Position numbers and translations under genes: made by a program | Part shown: in pieces, positions 1 to 6,438 of the stretch | Position numbering within the stretch: the stretch's first letter is position 1 | Layout: the number at the start of each line of letters is the position of its first letter | The notes under the pieces: model-generated | Told to the model about the DNA's origin: nothing | The model's database searches: none | Seen by the model: only the letters and a program-made list of their open reading frames with translations | NCBI GenBank assembly: GCA_900548875.1 | Contig: URMA01000095.1 | Coordinates: 1 to 11,871, forward strand | Direction: 5' to 3' | Length of the DNA: 11,871 nucleotides | Source: an uncultured Porphyromonadaceae bacterium | Lineage (GTDB): Bacteria > Bacteroidota > Bacteroidia > Bacteroidales > Muribaculaceae

Positions 1-47
1 CCCCCTGCCATTACGGGCAGCCGTCGGAAAAATGTATGTCTGTCAGT

Positions 48-1409
48 CTATTTCAAGTTTTCAATCATTTCGTCAATTGTCATCTGTCGTTGCTCTCCGG
101 TTGACATGCATTTGACGGTAATGGTATTGTTTGCCAGTTCCGTTTCACCTACGATGGCAACATAAGGAATCTTGTTGTCGTTGGCATATCCCATTTGCTT
201 TTTCATTTTCGCATTTTCGGGGTAGAGTTCACAGGAGATTCCCTTGGCACGCAATGCCTTGATATGCTTGAGGGAGGCTTTTGCTTCGTTTTCGCCGAAG
301 TTGACGAAAATAACCTTTGTCGTGTTTTGTGCTTCGGCAGGGTAGAGGTTCAGCTGGTTGAGAACGTCGAAAATTCTGTCAGCACCGAAAGAAATTCCGA
401 CACCGGAAACGCCTTCAAGTCCGAAAACTCCGGTCAGATTGTCGTATCTGCCGCCGCCCGTGATACTGCCAATTTGAACATCGTTTGCTTTAACTTCAAT
501 GATTGTTCCTGTGTAATAGTTCAATCCGCGGGCAAGTGAAACATCCAGTTCGAGAGTGGCATCAATACCCACTTCATCTGTGTTGGAAATTACATAGCGA
601 AGTTCTTCGATACCTTTCTGTCCGATTTCGGAAGAAGCCAGCAGTTTGGAAAGGCTTTCCAACTTCTCTTCGTTTGTCCCTGACAGGGTAAGAAGCGGTT
701 GCAACTGATTGACGGCATCTTGAGAAATACCTTTTTCAAGCAGTTCGGCATTTACATTTTCAATGCCGATTTTATCAATTTTGTCGATAGCGACAGTGAT
801 GTCAACAATCTTTTCTGGAGCACCGATAATTTCCGCGATGCCGCTAAGCACTTTTCGGTTGTTCAGCTTGATGGTAATGCTGATGCCAAAACGGCGGAAC
901 ACTTCATCAATAATCTGAAGCAGGTCGATTTCATTCAGCAGTGAATCCGTTCCGATAACGTCGGCGTCACACTGATAGAATTCACGATAGCGGCCTTTTT
1001 GCGGACGGTCGGCACGCCAAACCGGTTGAATCTGGAAACGCTTGAACGGAAACTGAAGCTCGTTTCTGTGTTGTACCACAAAGCGGGCGAAGGGTACTGT
1101 CAGATCGTAGCGCAACCCTTTTTCGCAAAGTTGTGAAGTCAGTCGCGGACAGTTGCGTTCCGTCAGCTGTTCGTCGGACACGTTTTTGAGAAAGTCTCCG
1201 GAGTTAAGAATCTTGAAGAGAAGTTTGTCGCCTTCTTCTCCATATTTGCCCATCAGTGTCGACAAATTTTCCATTGCCGGTGTCTCAATCTGACGGAAAC
1301 CGTGCAGCATGAAAACTTCTTTGATTGTATCGAATATATAGTTGCGCTTTGCCATCTCTTCAGGAGAGAAGTCGCGCGTACCTTTTGGAATTGATGGTTT
1401 CTGTGCCAT
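48..1409 (-). CDS. hisS: Histidyl-tRNA synthetase
   Basis: This 453-residue cytoplasmic class II aminoacyl-tRNA synthetase charges tRNA-His with histidine using ATP. The N-terminus has the family opening PKGTRDFSP (residues 8-16). DLTVPFARF (102-110) and the motif 2 region FKRFQIQPVWRADRPQKGRYREFYQCD (two pieces within 122-148) form the ATP and acceptor-stem site. The histidine-specific signatures LARGLNYYTG (292-301) and GGGRYDNL (318-325) follow, then motif 3 with the catalytic arginine in GVGISFGADRI (336-346). A C-terminal anticodon-binding domain completes the protein. Length is near the usual 420-460 residues. The start ATG at 1407-1409 is directly followed by the conserved N-terminus. 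It lies downstream of the metallopeptidase gene on the same strand but has its own likely promoter in the 87-bp gap. Identification is firm from several family motifs. Confidence 0.97.
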   Translation of the reverse strand: MAQKPSIPKGTRDFSPEEMAKRNYIFDTIKEVFMLHGFRQIETPAMENLSTLMGKYGEEGDKLLFKILNSGDFLKNVSDEQLTERNCPRLTSQLCEKGLRYDLTVPFARFVVQHRNELQFPFKRFQIQPVWRADRPQKGRYREFYQCDADVIGTDSLLNEIDLLQIIDEVFRRFGISITIKLNNRKVLSGIAEIIGAPEKIVDITVAIDKIDKIGIENVNAELLEKGISQDAVNQLQPLLTLSGTNEEKLESLSKLLASSEIGQKGIEELRYVISNTDEVGIDATLELDVSLARGLNYYTGTIIEVKANDVQIGSITGGGRYDNLTGVFGLEGVSGVGISFGADRIFDVLNQLNLYPAEAQNTTKVIFVNFGENEAKASLKHIKALRAKGISCELYPENAKMKKQMGYANDNKIPYVAIVGETELANNTITVKCMSTGEQRQMTIDEMIENLK

Positions 1410-1477
1410 AGCTTATTGTAGCTTTTAATTTATAATCCGTGATGGCCTTTCGGCAGATGAAGCCGTAAAAGCAGATG

Positions 1478-1485
1478 CAAAGTTA
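1478..1485 (-). promoter_or_regulatory. Predicted -7 element for hisS
   Basis: Read on the minus strand this is TAACTTTG, an exact match to the Bacteroidetes -7 consensus TAnnTTTG. Transcription would begin about 60 nt upstream of the hisS start. I find no clear TTG at the expected -33 distance. The element lies just before the stop of the upstream metallopeptidase, so hisS probably has its own transcript as well as any read-through. Confidence 0.5.
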
Positions 1486-1496
1486 ATTAAAATCTG

Positions 1497-2171
1497 TTAT
1501 TCACGACGTCCGAGATATATTAAAATGTAGTAAATCAATGTAGCCAAGCTTGCCAAGGCCGCAACGACGTATGTATAGGCTGCCGAACGAAGGGCATCCT
1601 TAGCCTGTGCCTGGGTGGAGCCGGATGTGATTCCGGTGCGTTCCAGCCAATAGGTAGCTCTTCGGCTTGCATCGATTTCAACAGGAAGAGTCACGAATGT
1701 AAACAAGGTCGTAATGGCATAAAGTCCGATACCGAACAACAAAAGCTGTGGAAATATATTAAGGAGCAATATGCCGCCCAGCAGAATCCAGGGAATGAGA
1801 TTCGATGCAAAATTTACTGCCGGAACAAGGTTGGAACGCATTTGCAGAAAGCTGTAGTTGGTAGCATGCTGCAAGGCATGACCGCATTCATGGGCAGCTA
1901 CGGCTGCGGATGAAACGCTGCTGCCGTAGTACACCTCCTTGCTGAGGTTGACAGTATGCGTTGTCGGGTTGTAATGGTCGGTCAGATGTCCGTCAATTTG
2001 TGTAATCTGTACATTATAAATGCCGTGGTCACGCAACATCTTTTCTGCCACTTGTGCGCCGGTCAGGCCACCATTGACAGGAATTTGAGAGTAGCGTTTG
2101 AATTTGCTTTGTAGTGAAGCCTGCACTGCGTAACTGACAACAGCGATGGCGATGAAAAGTACGAAATACAT
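1497..2171 (-). CDS. YugP-like membrane zinc metallopeptidase
   Basis: This 224-residue integral membrane protein belongs to the YugP/COG2738 family of putative neutral zinc metallopeptidases. An N-terminal hydrophobic helix (about residues 2-18) is followed by a soluble stretch. The zinc-binding motif HECGH (94-98, an HExxH site with two His ligands and the catalytic Glu) sits in VAAHECGHALQHA. Hydrophobic segments follow at about 126-162. PVEIDASRRA (163-172) contains an acidic residue, E165, that could be the third ligand. A final transmembrane helix lies at about 202-220, and the protein ends in GRRE. The order of these elements is typical of the family. Substrate and role are not known from the sequence. 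It is upstream of hisS on the same strand and divergent from the aromatic operon, with no evident functional link to either. Confidence 0.88.
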   Translation of the reverse strand: MYFVLFIAIAVVSYAVQASLQSKFKRYSQIPVNGGLTGAQVAEKMLRDHGIYNVQITQIDGHLTDHYNPTTHTVNLSKEVYYGSSVSSAAVAAHECGHALQHATNYSFLQMRSNLVPAVNFASNLIPWILLGGILLLNIFPQLLLFGIGLYAITTLFTFVTLPVEIDASRRATYWLERTGITSGSTQAQAKDALRSAAYTYVVAALASLATLIYYILIYLGRRE

Positions 2172-2206
2172 ATATTTTGAATATTTGGTTATACTTATTA
2201 ATGTTG

Positions 2207-2215
2207 CAAAATCTA
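2207..2215 (-). promoter_or_regulatory. Weak candidate -7 element for the metallopeptidase gene
   Basis: Read on the minus strand this is TAGATTTTG, which fits TAnnTTTG only if one extra base is allowed in the spacer. It lies 36 nt upstream of the start codon. No -33 element is evident, so this is only the best candidate in the interval. Confidence 0.28.
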
Positions 2216-2284
2216 TGCCAAATACTTTTAGAGGCTTGTCGGTGAAAAAATATCACTAAAACGAGGAAAAAAGTAAAAATTTTC

Positions 2285-2314
2285 TTGCATATTGAAATTT
2301 TATAATTAAATTTG
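2285..2314 (+). promoter_or_regulatory. Predicted promoter of the aromatic amino acid operon
   Basis: TAAATTTG at 2307-2314 matches the Bacteroidetes -7 consensus TAnnTTTG exactly. A TTG at 2285-2287 is 19 nt upstream, the expected place for the -33 element. Transcription would start near 2319-2321, about a dozen bases before the leader-peptide start codon. The transcript would therefore begin almost directly with the attenuator leader, as expected for this type of control. The start point is inferred. Confidence 0.65.
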
Positions 2315-2331
2315 CATTACAAAACAAGAAA

Positions 2332-2415
2332 ATGATGAACAACCTATTTGCATATTATTTCTACTTTTACTTTTATTTTCCAAAAATAAAGGCGGGACGA
2401 TATGTAAATATATAG
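2332..2415 (+). CDS. Phe/Tyr-rich attenuator leader peptide
   Basis: This 27-residue open reading frame is too short for ordinary gene calling. It begins ATG ATG (2332 or 2335 could be the start) and stops at TAG 2413-2415. Residues 6-16 read FAYYFYFYFYF: five Phe and five Tyr in eleven codons, with nine consecutive Phe/Tyr codons at 2353-2379. A further Tyr codon lies at 2401-2403. It has a predicted promoter just upstream and an intrinsic terminator 31 nt after its stop, and pheA begins 70 nt after it. The E. coli pheA leader peptide is Phe-rich in the same way. The alternating Phe/Tyr run suggests that shortage of either charged tRNA stalls the ribosome. The codons from Lys20 to Arg23 (KAGR) overlap the antiterminator arm GGCGGGA. 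The peptide itself probably has no other function. Translation is inferred from codon content and context. Confidence 0.88.
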   Translation: MMNNLFAYYFYFYFYFPKIKAGRYVNI

Positions 2416-2454
2416 CAATAAAAAATCAACTATAATTGAATATTGAATCCCGCC
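2391..2454 (+). promoter_or_regulatory. Antiterminator of the Phe/Tyr attenuator
   Basis: GGCGGGA at 2391-2397, inside the end of the leader reading frame, is the exact complement of TCCCGCC at 2448-2454. That gives seven base pairs, six of them G-C. The downstream arm is also the 5' side of the terminator, so the two structures exclude each other. A second short helix, GATAT 2399-2403 with ATATT 2440-2444 (one G-U pair), can stack inside after a small internal loop. A ribosome stalled early in the Phe/Tyr codons (2353-2379) leaves 2391-2397 free, so the antiterminator can form and transcription reaches pheA. A ribosome that runs on to the stop at 2413 covers or disrupts this arm. Pairing is read directly from sequence; the switch behaviour is inferred. 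Confidence 0.8.
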
Positions 2455-2471
2455 CTACAGCGGGATTTTTT
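2446..2471 (+). terminator. Intrinsic terminator of the attenuator
   Basis: AATCCCGC (2446-2453) pairs perfectly with GCGGGATT (2460-2467) in an 8-bp stem around a 6-nt loop. Six consecutive T residues (2466-2471) follow. It lies between the leader peptide and pheA, 13 nt before the pheA start. In that position it makes sense only as a conditional terminator, since it would otherwise silence the operon from its own promoter. Confidence 0.9.
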
Positions 2472-2484
2472 AGTTTAAATAGAT

Positions 2485-3336
2485 ATGAAAAAACGAGTCA
2501 CTATACAGGGCGTAAACGGCTGCTTTCACGATGCTGCCGCCAGAGCGTATTTTCAAGGTGAAGATATCGAAGTTATCCCTTGTGAAACTTTTGGGGGAAT
2601 GTTCGAACTTCTGAAGAATGATGCTTCGCTGATTGGTATTGTTGCCATTGAAAATACGATTGCCGGAAGCTTGTTGCAGAATCATGAGCTGATACGTCAG
2701 AACAGCCATAAGATAGTCGGTGAATACAAGATGCGGATATCGCATGTACTTGCCGCCATGCCCGGGCAGACGATTGACGAATTGTATGAGGTGAATTCTC
2801 ATCCGATGGCGCTGATGCAGTGTGAGCAGTATTTGCTGAATCATCCCAACTTGAAAATGGTGGAAAAAAGTGATACCGCGGGCAGCGCACAGGAAATCGC
2901 TGAAAAGAAGCTGATGGGGCATGCTGCGATATGCGGTAAATTCGCCGCCGAACTGTATGGCTTGAATATACTGGCGGAGGGGATCGAGACAAACAAGCGG
3001 AATTTTACGCGTTTCCTTATTTTGGCCGATCCCGTTAGGGAAAAGGAACTTACTGAAGGAAAGAAAATAAACAAGGCCTCGGTCGTTTTTACCCTTCCTC
3101 ATACGCAAGGCAGTCTGGCCAAGATTCTGACGATATTGTCGTTCTACGACATCAATCTGTCAAAAATACAGTCGTTGCCTATCATTGGACGAGAATGGGA
3201 ATACCGGTTTTATGTGAATCTGACTTTTAACGACTATCATCGTTACCGTCAGTCGATTGACGCAGTCCGTCCGTTGATTAATGATTTGAGAATCCTGGGT
3301 GAATATATGGAATTTGATGCTTATGGAAACAAATAG
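2485..3336 (+). CDS. pheA: Prephenate dehydratase with ACT domain
   Basis: This 283-residue cytoplasmic enzyme converts prephenate to phenylpyruvate, the step committed to phenylalanine. The catalytic domain (about 3-180) shows VAIENTIAGSL (53-63), SHPMALMQCEQYL (105-117), SDTAGSA (129-135) and the signature NFTRF (173-177), whose Thr-Arg-Phe belongs to the active site. A C-terminal ACT domain (about 198-275) should bind phenylalanine. There is no chorismate mutase domain, unlike the E. coli P-protein. That activity is instead on the DAHP synthase two genes downstream. The usual ACT motifs GALV and ESRP appear as GSLA (209-212) and QSLP (229-232), so inhibitor binding may differ. It is the first structural gene after the attenuator. 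Its 3' end overlaps the aminotransferase start by 14 nt, suggesting translational coupling. Confidence 0.95.
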   Translation: MKKRVTIQGVNGCFHDAAARAYFQGEDIEVIPCETFGGMFELLKNDASLIGIVAIENTIAGSLLQNHELIRQNSHKIVGEYKMRISHVLAAMPGQTIDELYEVNSHPMALMQCEQYLLNHPNLKMVEKSDTAGSAQEIAEKKLMGHAAICGKFAAELYGLNILAEGIETNKRNFTRFLILADPVREKELTEGKKINKASVVFTLPHTQGSLAKILTILSFYDINLSKIQSLPIIGREWEYRFYVNLTFNDYHRYRQSIDAVRPLINDLRILGEYMEFDAYGNK

Positions 3337-4495
3337 TATAAAGCCCGCAAATCGCGTGGCGCAGGTAAAAGAATATTATTTTTCAAAAAAACTGAAAGAA
3401 GTGGCCCATCTTAATGCCAAAGGCATGGATATTATTTCTTTGGGAATTGGCGGACCTGACAGGCCACCTCATAAGTCGGTGGTGGAAGAACTTTGCATGT
3501 CGGCATCGCGTCCTGACACACACAGCTATCAACCTTATGTGGGATTGCCTGAATTGCGAAAGGCTTACGCTGACTGGTATCGGAAATGGTACGGTGTGGA
3601 GCTGAATCCTGACACGGAGATACAGCCGCTGATCGGTTCCAAAGAAGGTATTCTTCACATAACACTGGCCTTTGTCAATCCCGGCGACGGTGTGTTGGTT
3701 CCGAATCCCGGTTATCCAACCTATTCTTCTGTCAGCAAGTTGGCTGAAGCCGAAGTCTATAATTACAATTTGAAAGAAGATACCGGCTGGTATCCTGATT
3801 TTGAAGAATTGGAGAAATTGCCTTTGGATAAAATCAAACTGATGTGGGTCAATTATCCGAATATGCCGACCGGAGCAACCGCTTCAAAGGAACTGTTTGA
3901 ACGGATTGTTGATTTTGGGAAAAGACACAACATTGTGATTGTGAACGATAATCCATACAGCTTTATTTTGAATGACAATCCGTTGAGTCTATTGTCGGTA
4001 GATGGGGCAAAGGACATCGCCATTGAGATGAATTCGCTCAGCAAGTCACATAATATGGCCGGTTGGCGTATGGGAATGCTGGCATCCAATGCGCAGTTTG
4101 TCGAATGGATACTGAAGGTGAAGTCAAATATAGATTCCGGGCAGTTCAAGCCGATGATGCTTTCAGCAGTGAAGGCATTGCAATGTGGGCGTGAGTGGTA
4201 TGACGAACTCAATGCCGTTTATTCCGAACGCCGGAAGGTGGCCGAGGAAATAATGAGAGCATTGGGTTGCAGTTTTGACGAGCGTCAAAGGGGGCTTTTC
4301 CTATGGGGTAAGATTCCTGAAACGGTCGAATCCGTCGAGGCGTTTACCGACAAGGTGCTGTATGAGGCACGGGTGTTTGTGACACCTGGTTTTATTTTCG
4401 GCAGCAACGGTGACAGATATATCCGCATTTCCCTTTGTGCCACGAAGGAGAAGATGATGGAAGCATTGAACAGAATAAAAAATACAAAATTATAG
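3323..4495 (+). CDS. Class I aminotransferase, probably aromatic
   Basis: This 390-residue PLP-dependent fold type I aminotransferase has the PLP lysine K241 in NSLSKSHNMAGWRMG, cofactor residues in NYPNMPTG (177-184) and VNDNPYS (207-213), NPGYPTYSS (128-136), and a carboxylate-binding arginine near the C-terminus in DRYIRISL. The start is placed at 3323, inside the pheA stop region. An in-frame GTG (3299) and ATG (3317) upstream would add only a short unconserved tail. Its place between prephenate dehydratase and DAHP synthase suggests it aminates phenylpyruvate and 4-hydroxyphenylpyruvate to Phe and Tyr. The sequence alone does not settle substrate choice: this branch also includes enzymes acting on aspartate, alanine or diaminopimelate. 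The fold and chemistry are secure; the aromatic role rests on operon context. Confidence 0.85.
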   Translation: METNSIKPANRVAQVKEYYFSKKLKEVAHLNAKGMDIISLGIGGPDRPPHKSVVEELCMSASRPDTHSYQPYVGLPELRKAYADWYRKWYGVELNPDTEIQPLIGSKEGILHITLAFVNPGDGVLVPNPGYPTYSSVSKLAEAEVYNYNLKEDTGWYPDFEELEKLPLDKIKLMWVNYPNMPTGATASKELFERIVDFGKRHNIVIVNDNPYSFILNDNPLSLLSVDGAKDIAIEMNSLSKSHNMAGWRMGMLASNAQFVEWILKVKSNIDSGQFKPMMLSAVKALQCGREWYDELNAVYSERRKVAEEIMRALGCSFDERQRGLFLWGKIPETVESVEAFTDKVLYEARVFVTPGFIFGSNGDRYIRISLCATKEKMMEALNRIKNTKL

Positions 4496-4515
4496 ACATA
4501 AAAGATATAGACATA
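4491..4515 (+). repeat. Short direct repeat between aminotransferase and DAHP synthase genes
   Basis: TATAGACATA occurs at 4491-4500 and again at 4506-4515, 15 nt apart. The first copy contains the aminotransferase stop codon and the second sits just before the DAHP synthase start at 4521. It looks like a small local duplication that lengthened the A/T-rich ribosome-loading region. No function is implied. Confidence 0.6.
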
Positions 4516-4520
4516 TAGTT

Positions 4521-5591
4521 ATGGAAAATGTTAAAGCAATTCAATTCAAGGGCGTTGACCCGAAAAGACCAATAGTAATAGCTGGTCCCTGTAGTGCTGA
4601 AACGGAAGAGCAGGTAATGGAAACGGCACGCGATCTGGCAAAGCATGGAATAAAAATCTTTCGCGCAGGAATATGGAAACCTCGTACAAAACCAGGAGGC
4701 TTTGAGGGTATCGGTTCTGTGGGATTGTCGTGGCTGCAGGCTGTGAAAAAGGAAACGGGAATGCTCGTGGCAACGGAAGTTGCAACTCGTCAGCATGTGG
4801 AAGAAGCGTTGAAGGCCGGTGTTGACATTTTGTGGATTGGAGCCCGTACTTCTGCAAATCCGTTTGCCATGCAGGAAATTGCAGATACCTTGAAAGGGGT
4901 TGATATTCCGGTACTCGTTAAAAATCCGGTGAATCCCGACCTTGAATTGTGGATTGGTGCAATGCAGCGTCTCTACAATGCGGGTATCCATCAGATTGGT
5001 GCTATTCACCGTGGTTTCTCTGCCTATGGCAAGCACCTTTACCGGAACATGCCACAATGGCATATCCCTATTGAATTGCGCCGCCGTATGCCGGAATTGA
5101 CCATATTCTGTGATCCTTCACATATTGGTGGAAAACGTGAACTTGTGGCATCCTTGTCGCAACAGGCGATGGATCTCGGTTTTGACGGACTGATGATAGA
5201 ATCGCACTGCGATCCGGATTGCGCATGGAGTGACAAGAGCCAGCAGGTGACTCCCGACGTGTTGAATTTCATTTTGAACACATTGGTAGTGCGCGATACG
5301 ACCCAGACGACGGAAAGTCTTACTTTGCTCCGTCAGCAGATTGACGAAATCGACAACGAACTGCTGGAAGCATTGAGCAAGCGTATGCGTATTTCCCGTG
5401 AAATCGGCCAGTATAAGAAAGAACACCGTATGCCTGTATTGCAGACAAACCGTTATGATGCTGTGTTGAATTCCCGTGCAAAAAGTGCCGAAGAGTTGGG
5501 CATGAGCGGTGAGTTTGCAAAGACTGTCTACCAAGCCATACACGAAGAATCGGTAAGACAGCAAATTGAGGTATTGAACAATGGATTGTAG
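4521..5591 (+). CDS. Bifunctional DAHP synthase / chorismate mutase
   Basis: This 356-residue fusion carries out two non-adjacent pathway steps. The N-terminal domain (about 5-255) is a type I-beta DAHP synthase joining phosphoenolpyruvate and erythrose 4-phosphate. It shows AGPCSAE (21-27), RAGIWKPRTKPGGFEG (48-63), LVKNP (132-136), GAIHRGFS (160-167), DPSHIGG (198-204) and ESHCDPD (227-233). By family comparison, the metal ligands are probably C24, H201, E227 and D238. A linker leads to an AroQ-type chorismate mutase (about 265-350), with LLRQQIDEID (269-278) and RMRISREIGQYKKEH (288-302) supplying active-site Arg and Lys residues. The mutase is C-terminal, as in the characterised Prevotella nigrescens enzyme; Gram-positive fusions place it at the N-terminus. 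No ACT-like regulatory domain is seen, so control by prephenate through the mutase domain is likely by analogy. Confidence 0.94.
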   Translation: MENVKAIQFKGVDPKRPIVIAGPCSAETEEQVMETARDLAKHGIKIFRAGIWKPRTKPGGFEGIGSVGLSWLQAVKKETGMLVATEVATRQHVEEALKAGVDILWIGARTSANPFAMQEIADTLKGVDIPVLVKNPVNPDLELWIGAMQRLYNAGIHQIGAIHRGFSAYGKHLYRNMPQWHIPIELRRRMPELTIFCDPSHIGGKRELVASLSQQAMDLGFDGLMIESHCDPDCAWSDKSQQVTPDVLNFILNTLVVRDTTQTTESLTLLRQQIDEIDNELLEALSKRMRISREIGQYKKEHRMPVLQTNRYDAVLNSRAKSAEELGMSGEFAKTVYQAIHEESVRQQIEVLNNGL

Positions 5592-5597
5592 TGCATT

Positions 5598-6371
5598 ATG
5601 AAAATCTTGATTATTGGTGCCGGTAAAATGGGCACGTTTTTTTCTGATTTGCTTTGTTTCAAACATATTGTCGGTATTTTTGACACGGATCCCCGCAAGT
5701 TGAGATTTACGTTCAACACAGAGCGCATGACAGAACTTGAGCAGATTCGTGAGTTTAACCCGGAACTGGTCATTAATGCCGCTACTGTCAAATATACGTT
5801 GGATGCCTTCCGAATGGTGATGCCATATTTGTCGGACACTTGCATTTTAGCGGATATCGCTTCCGTCAAGAATGGTTTGCCTGAGTTTTATGCTTCGTGC
5901 GGACATCCGTTTGTCAGTACGCATCCGATGTTCGGGCCGACGTTCGCTTCCTTGAGTAATTTGTCGGACGAGAACGCTATTATCATATCCGAAGGCGATC
6001 ATTTGGGAAAGGTGTTTTTCAAGGATTTGTATACGGAACTGCACTTGAATATTCGTGAATATACATTCAAGGAGCACGACGAAGTAATAGCCTTTTCCTT
6101 GTCGATTCCTTTTACTTCCACGTTGGTGTTTGGCAGTGTGATGAAGCATCAGGATGCACCTGGTACGACCTTCAAGCGGCACATGGCTATTGCCCGTGGG
6201 CTGATGTCGGAGGATGATTATCTCCTGACGGAAATCCTGTTCAATTCTCACACCGTCGGTCAGATTGAAAAAATTCAGGAAAAACTGGAAACGCTCAAGC
6301 AGATAATTAAAGAAAAGGATGCTGACAAAATGAAAAGCTTTTTAGAAGAAGTTCGTCAGAATCTCAAATAA
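5598..6371 (+). CDS. tyrA: Prephenate dehydrogenase, minimal form
   Basis: This 257-residue cytoplasmic enzyme oxidatively decarboxylates prephenate to 4-hydroxyphenylpyruvate, the tyrosine precursor. A Rossmann fold opens the protein with IGAGKMG (6-12), and an acidic residue at the end of strand two (D29 or D31) favours NAD over NADP. ADIASVK (85-91) and STHPMFGPT (107-115), with the probable catalytic His109, are typical of the family. The C-terminal half is helical and probably forms the dimer. There is no fused chorismate mutase and no ACT domain, so it is shorter than the E. coli or Bacillus enzymes. It starts 6 nt after the DAHP synthase/chorismate mutase stop and is the last gene of the operon. 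The assignment as prephenate rather than arogenate dehydrogenase rests on family and on the prephenate dehydratase in the same operon. Confidence 0.92.
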   Translation: MKILIIGAGKMGTFFSDLLCFKHIVGIFDTDPRKLRFTFNTERMTELEQIREFNPELVINAATVKYTLDAFRMVMPYLSDTCILADIASVKNGLPEFYASCGHPFVSTHPMFGPTFASLSNLSDENAIIISEGDHLGKVFFKDLYTELHLNIREYTFKEHDEVIAFSLSIPFTSTLVFGSVMKHQDAPGTTFKRHMAIARGLMSEDDYLLTEILFNSHTVGQIEKIQEKLETLKQIIKEKDADKMKSFLEEVRQNLK

Positions 6372-6393
6372 ACAGTTGCTTGTTGGAAATGTT

Positions 6394-6438
6394 CGGGATG
6401 TGGAGCCCTTTTGGGGTGGCCGCATCCCGTCTTTTTTT
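6394..6438 (+). terminator. Operon terminator after tyrA
   Basis: CGGGATGTGG (6394-6403) pairs with CCGCATCCCG (6420-6429) in a 10-bp stem with one U-G pair. CCC/GGG (6406-6408 with 6413-6415) can close a small inner hairpin. A run of seven T residues (6432-6438) follows. It ends the aromatic operon 23 nt after tyrA. The T-run overlaps the stop codon of the convergent rlmH gene, so both genes share these bases. Confidence 0.9.

Noticed and set aside
5..20. Small hairpin CTGCC/GGCAG downstream of hisS
   Set aside because: The stem is only 5 bp, and on the minus strand it is followed by G residues rather than T. The window edge prevents any firmer reading.
1410..1496. Possible His-sensing leader ahead of hisS
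   Set aside because: There is no ATG-started short frame with His codons on the minus strand. The only hairpins are 3-4 bp (for example CGGC/GCCG at 1451-1465), and no T-run follows.
2172..2484. T-box or metabolite riboswitch upstream of pheA
   Set aside because: The interval is A/T-rich with no conserved riboswitch or T-box core. The leader frame and the two alternative pairings explain the structure fully.
4392..5063. Long antisense open frame across the aminotransferase and DAHP synthase genes
   Set aside because: It lies opposite two clearly identified enzymes, shows no recognisable domain and has low-complexity composition typical of a reverse-strand shadow.
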